The notes under the pieces are model-generated. The model had not been told where the DNA came from. It saw only the letters and a program-made list of their open reading frames with translations, and ran no database searches. The translations under genes and the position numbers were made by a program. A stretch of DNA of 64,000 nt. Source: Monocercomonoides exilis (taxonomy: Eukaryota; Preaxostyla; Oxymonadida; Polymastigidae). The first letter of the stretch is position 1; each line of letters begins with the position of its first letter. Of this stretch, positions 59,301 through 64,000 are shown piece after piece. Location: contig LSRY02000025.1 in assembly GCA_001643675.2 (NCBI GenBank), positions 1,118,001 through 1,182,000 of the forward strand, in the 5' to 3' direction.

Positions 59301-62205
59301 TCCTTCCTTTCCTCATTACGATCCTTTGACCTCTCCTTTTGAGACTGTTGATCAATACTCAAGGATTCTTCCTGACTTATGGATTATCTCGTGCACTGCC
59401 ACTGGAATAGATACTGATTCACAGAGCAAAATATCAATTGGAGCAAATGATATTGTTTCAGATTGGATGAATCATCAAGTGGAAAGCAAGATGAGCAGGA
59501 AAAGCAATATTGGCCAAGAACTGCAATTAGCTGAGATATCTGCGAAACAGGAAATGAATTCCATGGCTTACGATCAGAGGATGGAATTTGAGGAAAGTCT
59601 GATTAATGGTGATGATTATGATGAAGACAACATAAGAGCTCAACTACAATTACAACTATCATCGCATCATCTTCGATATCAAACGCAACACAGACCATTT
59701 CAGAGTCATTTTTTCTCAATGCTACATGCACCTCCTCCTTCGTCTGTTACAATCTATGAAGTTCAGCCTTGTTATTTCTTTCGTTCTGTTCCTTCTGAAG
59801 CATCACTTATTCGTTTTTTGCATCCACTCTACACTTCTCCAATTAAAAATCCAGGGCCTATTCTTTTCTACAGGCCAAAAGACAAAAGCTTACTTCCCCG
59901 CTTTACGCAATGGAACAATGAACGGATGAAAGAGCGCAGAAGAGGAACTGGCTGGTGGTTGGAAGACCGCCACATATCGCCTTCACATAAATCATTTGGG
60001 AAAGTCGTTCGATATTCTTTGTATAAGAGAAACAAGCAGGACAGGGAAATAGTTACACAAATCTTTGAAAAGAGAAAAACAGAATCGCTAAGAAGAGACA
60101 ACCATTTGTCATTTCTTCATGAGATTCCTTCACTTTTGGATACAAAAGTACTTATTGTTGAACAGAAACATTCCAAAAATTCATCGATTTCTTCTTTGAC
60201 TGTCTTGTCACCAACTGAATCAACAGCCATCCAACAATCACATCTATCAACATCTCAACTGGACGGTATACAGAGTTCAGATTCCAGCGCTATTCTTGAT
60301 CTTCCTTTGTTCACTCAATCAATTGAAAGGGCCCGCCAATATGATTCTGCACAAGGTGAGAGTCAGCAAGAGAATCAAGATGTGCAAGTATCTAAAGGCT
60401 TATTATCTATGAATTCTGGAGGAAGTGATAGTTTAATCCTTCAGACAATAGAACATTCTTCGAATAATCTCACTCGCTCGCATTCACTCAGAAGTTCTTC
60501 TCCAACCCGATCAAAGACAGTAGCCCGTAGTTCGACTATGAGAGAAGTATCTTCTTCATCTGCTTCATTGGATTCTTCTGATTCATTAGATATTTTGCCT
60601 TTTTCTTATTCAACATCTTCATCTTCAGCAGCGTCAAGATCAAATTCTATATCTCCTTCAAAGAATCTGAAAAATAATCAAAAATTTAACATTGAAAACG
60701 ATTCGATGCAGATGCAACTTCAGAAGAATCAAACTTCTATTACTTCTTTAATTATCGACCATGAAGAAATAATTGAAAACATTCTTCCATCTTTCATTGC
60801 CAGACAAAGGCAAAAGCAGTATGATACAAAAATTAAAGCACTTAAAAGCTTGTCAGTGAGAAGAATGAAAGAAAAGAATTTGAATTTGGCAGTATCTCAG
60901 AATTTACAGCAAAACGTTTTAAGTAGTGGGAACAGCATGAAAGGAGAATCACATAAAGCAGATGAAATGTGGAGTGACAACGATCTTAATGGAGATGGAG
61001 ATGGAGATGAGGATATGATGCTAACAGAAGACGATTTCTTTGAGCAGACTGGTATTCCGCCGATTATGGACTCTTGTGAAATATCACTAAAGAGGGTGTT
61101 CTGCAAATGCAATGCTGAGAGGAAGAAGCAGCGTGCTCGCTTGAAGCAGTTGTATTTGAAGACTAAGCACACACTTGTTGGATGGTCTGAAATAAGCGCC
61201 CGCTTAAAATCTGCTCCTTCTTGCACAGATATCAAATGGCTTGAAGACATTGGCCAATCAGGTATGAGTTTTATATTTTCTTCAAAAAATAAAATTCCAT
61301 TAAATTTTCAAATTTGTCAAACATTAATCGAAAAATTTTATTTATCGATAATTTGAAATTTTTTAGTTTATCAACCTGTCACATGCCCTTGTCTTGCTGC
61401 CGGTGAGCCTTGTTCCCCAGCATGTGATTGTGACGGATGTAACAATCCTCTAAATGAACTTCCGTTATCGCACATGTCATTTTGCTGTCGTGGAAATCTT
61501 CTTGCATATCTCCTTTGCTTGCGAAGAGGAGAGCTTTCTGTTACTCTTCTTCTTCCGTGTAAACGACCTCATCATTTGAATGTGACTTCATTGATTCGTT
61601 ATCCCTCTGCCTCTTCAACACTTTTACCACCACTTGCCGGACCTGATTCAAGTACATCCATCGCAGCCACTCAACCATCTGGAGGGCAAGAACAGAAAAG
61701 TTTAAAGCTGATTAACTCTGCAGATCAAGGCTCGTTATGTTATAATGAATGGAAGTGCAGCTGTGGCGAAGTTTTCTTTTATTCTTTTTGTCAAAAAGAA
61801 GTTCTCTCAGTAAATGAATGGTGGCATTGTGATGTTTGCAACATGTGCAGAAAAGCAAGCTTCTCTCATTGTGCTTTGTGTAATCATTGTTCACCACAAG
61901 ACCAACTGGGGTGTGTGTTCTGCACAAACAGAACCGCTCTGATAGAGTGGAAGCGAGTGAATGATGGACTTGGAACAAGACGCTCATTACGTTCACAAGA
62001 GAATACTCGACTCGTTCCGTCTCGTCCAAATCTAACTGGCCATGAAGCTCTTCATGCACAGAGATGGGAGAAGCCTGTGCTCATGCGAGATTGGTGTTGG
62101 TCACGAGAACGATTAATGGACAGAAAATGGAATTATCCTCCTGAAATATTTCCCATTGGAATGGTAATGTGGATTGGAATTGATGAATCTTTGCAGTTGA
62201 GATAA
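53374..62205 (+). CDS. Giant multi-zinc-finger protein with AT-hook, C2H2 finger, CXC-like and zinc-ribbon motifs (probable chromatin protein)
   Basis: Three exons, 53374-55075, 55151-61261 and 61367-62205, join in phase 1 to 2883 residues. The frame extends upstream of 53374 without an ATG. Features in order: an N-terminal globular region with CPLCD; an AT-hook KKRGRPPKEK near 917; a C2H2 finger (CHVCSQRF...H....H) near 1420; a beta-rich segment near 1700-1950 split by acidic low complexity; a CXC/tesmin-like Cys cluster CPCLAAGEPCSPACDCDGC near 2610-2630; and a Cys/His zinc ribbon (CSCGEVFFYSFC, WWHCDVCNMC, HCALCNHC) near 2735-2780. AT-hooks bind AT-rich minor groove and CXC motifs occur in tesmin/TSO1, MSL2 and E(z) proteins, so a nuclear DNA- or chromatin-binding role is likely. 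I know no protein with this combination. Confidence 0.7.
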
Positions 62206-62666
62206 TATTTATTGATATTCGTGCATTGTCACTTGTTCTGAGTTCAACTTTTGAAGAATGCTCATTTATAAAATAATTATTTTTTTTTAATGTTCTTTTG
62301 GTGTGATTTTTATTTTAAGTCCTTGGAATAATTTTTTGAAAAGTCTGTACTTCTTTATTTGCTTATTATTATTTTCAAAAAATGTGTGTTTCGTTCTTTT
62401 TATTCATCGTTTGGAAAAATAGTTACATAACGAGCACAACTTTATCGTTATCAACAAACAAAATTAATAATTATATCGTTGAAATTAAAATGATAAAAAA
62501 TTAAAATGGAGATTTAAAATGAAGTATGAAAAAAAGAAAAAGAAGAAGAAATTCAATCTTCGAATGAAGTTGCATAAAGAAAAAGAGCGACTCTTGTTCT
62601 CTCTGCAAATAAATGAGAATGAATGACATCCTAAAAGTCAAATGAATGGTGGTGAAAAAACATTAT
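62206..62666. other. Intergenic region between convergent genes
   Basis: AT-rich. A 35-codon Lys-rich open frame at 62518-62625 (plus strand) is the only coding-like item and is too short and low in complexity to call. No RNA gene was seen. Confidence 0.4.
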
Positions 62667-64000
62667 TTATAAATATGGAAAATAATTTTCAAATTCTTTG
62701 TTCAAACTAAGACCTTTATTTCTTTGCTTAATCATGCAAGGGTTCAACGCAACAATGTCATCTTCATATCCTTCTTCCTCCAGTTTGTCAAATATCTTTC
62801 TCACTGTCTCTTTTCGTTTTGCCTCAGCTCTTTCGTCTCTATACTTTAATCTCAATCTTGAATAAAGTTTTTCAAGATTGTACAAGCAATTTTTAGTTGA
62901 TAAATTAATCAATTCTAATTTGGTTGCTTTCTTCATAGAAGCATCAAATGCTCCACCTTTCAGAAAGTCATCAACTTCCAAATAGATAGTCATTAATGAT
63001 AATCTAAAAGTTTCAGTACATTCAAAGCTAATATCTTCATAATTATCTTTTGCGACTCGAAATATTCGAACAACTATGTTTATAAGCCCAACAAATTCCT
63101 CTTTCCTCTTTTTGAAAACCCACAAAAAATTTCTGACTGTTGCAATCCAACTAGAAATTATCGGCATTTCTTTCCTTTCTTTTCCTCTTTTTTCCTCCTT
63201 TCCCTCCCAATTCACGCACTTGAACAGTTCTTCCATTTCTCCAATTGCTTCCCTCACAAAATGAAATTCGTTGACAACTAAATCTTCCAAGCTTTCGTTG
63301 TTGAAAAATCTTTTTATCAAAAAGTTCCAAGCTGACTGATAGGCAAGTCGTGTGAGGTTGTGGTGATTTTGGTGATATAGGATGATTTCTGTAATTTCTT
63401 TCAGATAAAGTTCTGGTTTCACTTTCTAAATTTTAAAAAAAAATATTTTTAAAAAACAATAAATGAACATCGAAAAAGAAGCAGAAGAATTCATGCGTTA
63501 TATTTCCAAATGCCACTCAAAGCAGACAAAGCCATTTCCACTTCTTTTTGAGTTTCTTTGTTTTCTTCATTGTTCAATGCCACTCTGAAAATGCAAGGCA
63601 GACATATTTCAAGCAACTTGTTGGGTACACTATAATTATTGTTCATCAGATAGCATGTGCACAGATCAATCAATAGCTTTTCGTTTCTTTTTTCTTTTTT
63701 CACCTCTTCTTCTGCAATGAGTTTCTCAAAAGTTGCACGAAGCGAAAAATGAAAATTTTCCCTAACATCTCGGTTGTTTGGCTTACAATATTCAATGTGT
63801 TTCAACAGTAACAATGCATTTTCTATCGATATCTTCCTTTTTTCAATCATTTTGTTGACTTTTTTGAACAGTTCTTCTGTGAAAAAGGATTTAAATTCTT
63901 CATTATTTATTGCCTCTACAGATGCGTTCATTTCTTCAATTTTCCGTTTTTGTTCATCTTCATCGCAATCTTCCAGTTCAAAAAGAAATTCTGAATGAAA
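62667..64000 (-). CDS. Alpha-helical repeat protein of an expanded oxymonad family (3' part; start outside window)
   Basis: Two exons, 63497-64000 (continuing beyond the window) and 62667-63425. The visible part begins at the right edge with SEFLFELEDCDEDEQKRKIE and continues EEFKSFFTEELFKKVNKMI, a helix-turn-helix style repeat like ARM/HEAT folds. The second exon carries LYLKEITEIILYHQNHHNLT, RLAYQSAWNFLI and the C-terminal KIFDKLEEEGYEDDI. I associate this pattern with a large paralogous family in Monocercomonoides of unknown function. The 71-nt intron has a GCATGA donor and TTTAG acceptor and is phase 0, so it is a GC-AG intron unless the copy is a pseudogene with a mutated donor. No other break is visible. 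Confidence 0.7.

Noticed and set aside
62518-62625. 35-codon Lys-rich frame (MKYEKKKKKK...)
   Set aside because: Too short and low in complexity, with no splice or neighbour support.
1-64000. Reassigned UAA/UAG codons as seen in some oxymonads
   Set aside because: Long genes here end at UAA, UAG or UGA with sensible protein ends and no conserved segment needs read-through.

Overview
This is a gene-dense stretch of a eukaryotic nuclear genome, most likely from an oxymonad flagellate (Preaxostyla) close to Monocercomonoides. This assignment is an inference. The supporting features are: many short introns (about 45-210 nt) in AT-rich DNA, very long serine-rich low-complexity stretches inside otherwise conserved proteins, a secreted beta-helix-like membrane protein and an alpha-helical repeat protein of kinds I associate with Monocercomonoides, and flagellar genes. 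UAA, UAG and UGA all act as stops in every gene I could model, so the code looks standard, unlike some other oxymonads that reassign UAA/UAG.

I rebuilt 13 multi-exon gene models by hand, reading for GT...AG boundaries, reading-frame phase and protein homology. All complete models sum to a multiple of three. Layout from left to right: the 3' end of a plus-strand gene (1-121); a multi-pass membrane protein (449-1802, +); a ULK/ATG1-like kinase (2608-6199, -); a TBCCD1 orthologue (6974-10642, -); a U2 snRNA gene (11255-11445, -) head to head with a beta-helix surface protein (11500-13323, +); a small two-exon gene (13527-13908, +); a serine-rich protein (13944-17414, +); a kinesin-3 with FHA domain and a C-terminal prenylation box (18970-24997, +); a coiled-coil protein (25553-30103, -); a GEX1/KAR5/Brambleberry-like nuclear-fusion protein (30284-32688, +); a U-box protein (32933-33949, -) 15 bp downstream of a short wolframin-like protein (33965-34770, -); a 2575-residue membrane protein with degenerate papain-like modules (35090-43035, -); a small gene head to head with it (43101-43556, +); a nexin-dynein regulatory complex DRC9/10-like protein (44303-46045, +); a 482-bp inverted-repeat transposon with 8-bp target duplications (46192-46673); a 2077-residue protein with a split PH-like domain (46958-53191, +); a 2883-residue multi-zinc-finger AT-hook protein (53374-62205, +); and the 3' part of an alpha-helical repeat family gene (62667-64000, -).

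There is no operon-like functional grouping. Several genes point to flagellar and cytoskeletal biology (TBCCD1, kinesin-3, DRC9/10-like), one to autophagy (ULK) and one to sexual karyogamy (GEX1). The splicing signal is notable. Of 54 hand-called introns about 35 have donors of the form GTNTG, most often GTTTG, none begins GTAAG, and one appears to be GC-AG. The U2 snRNA nevertheless keeps the ordinary branch-site recognition sequence.
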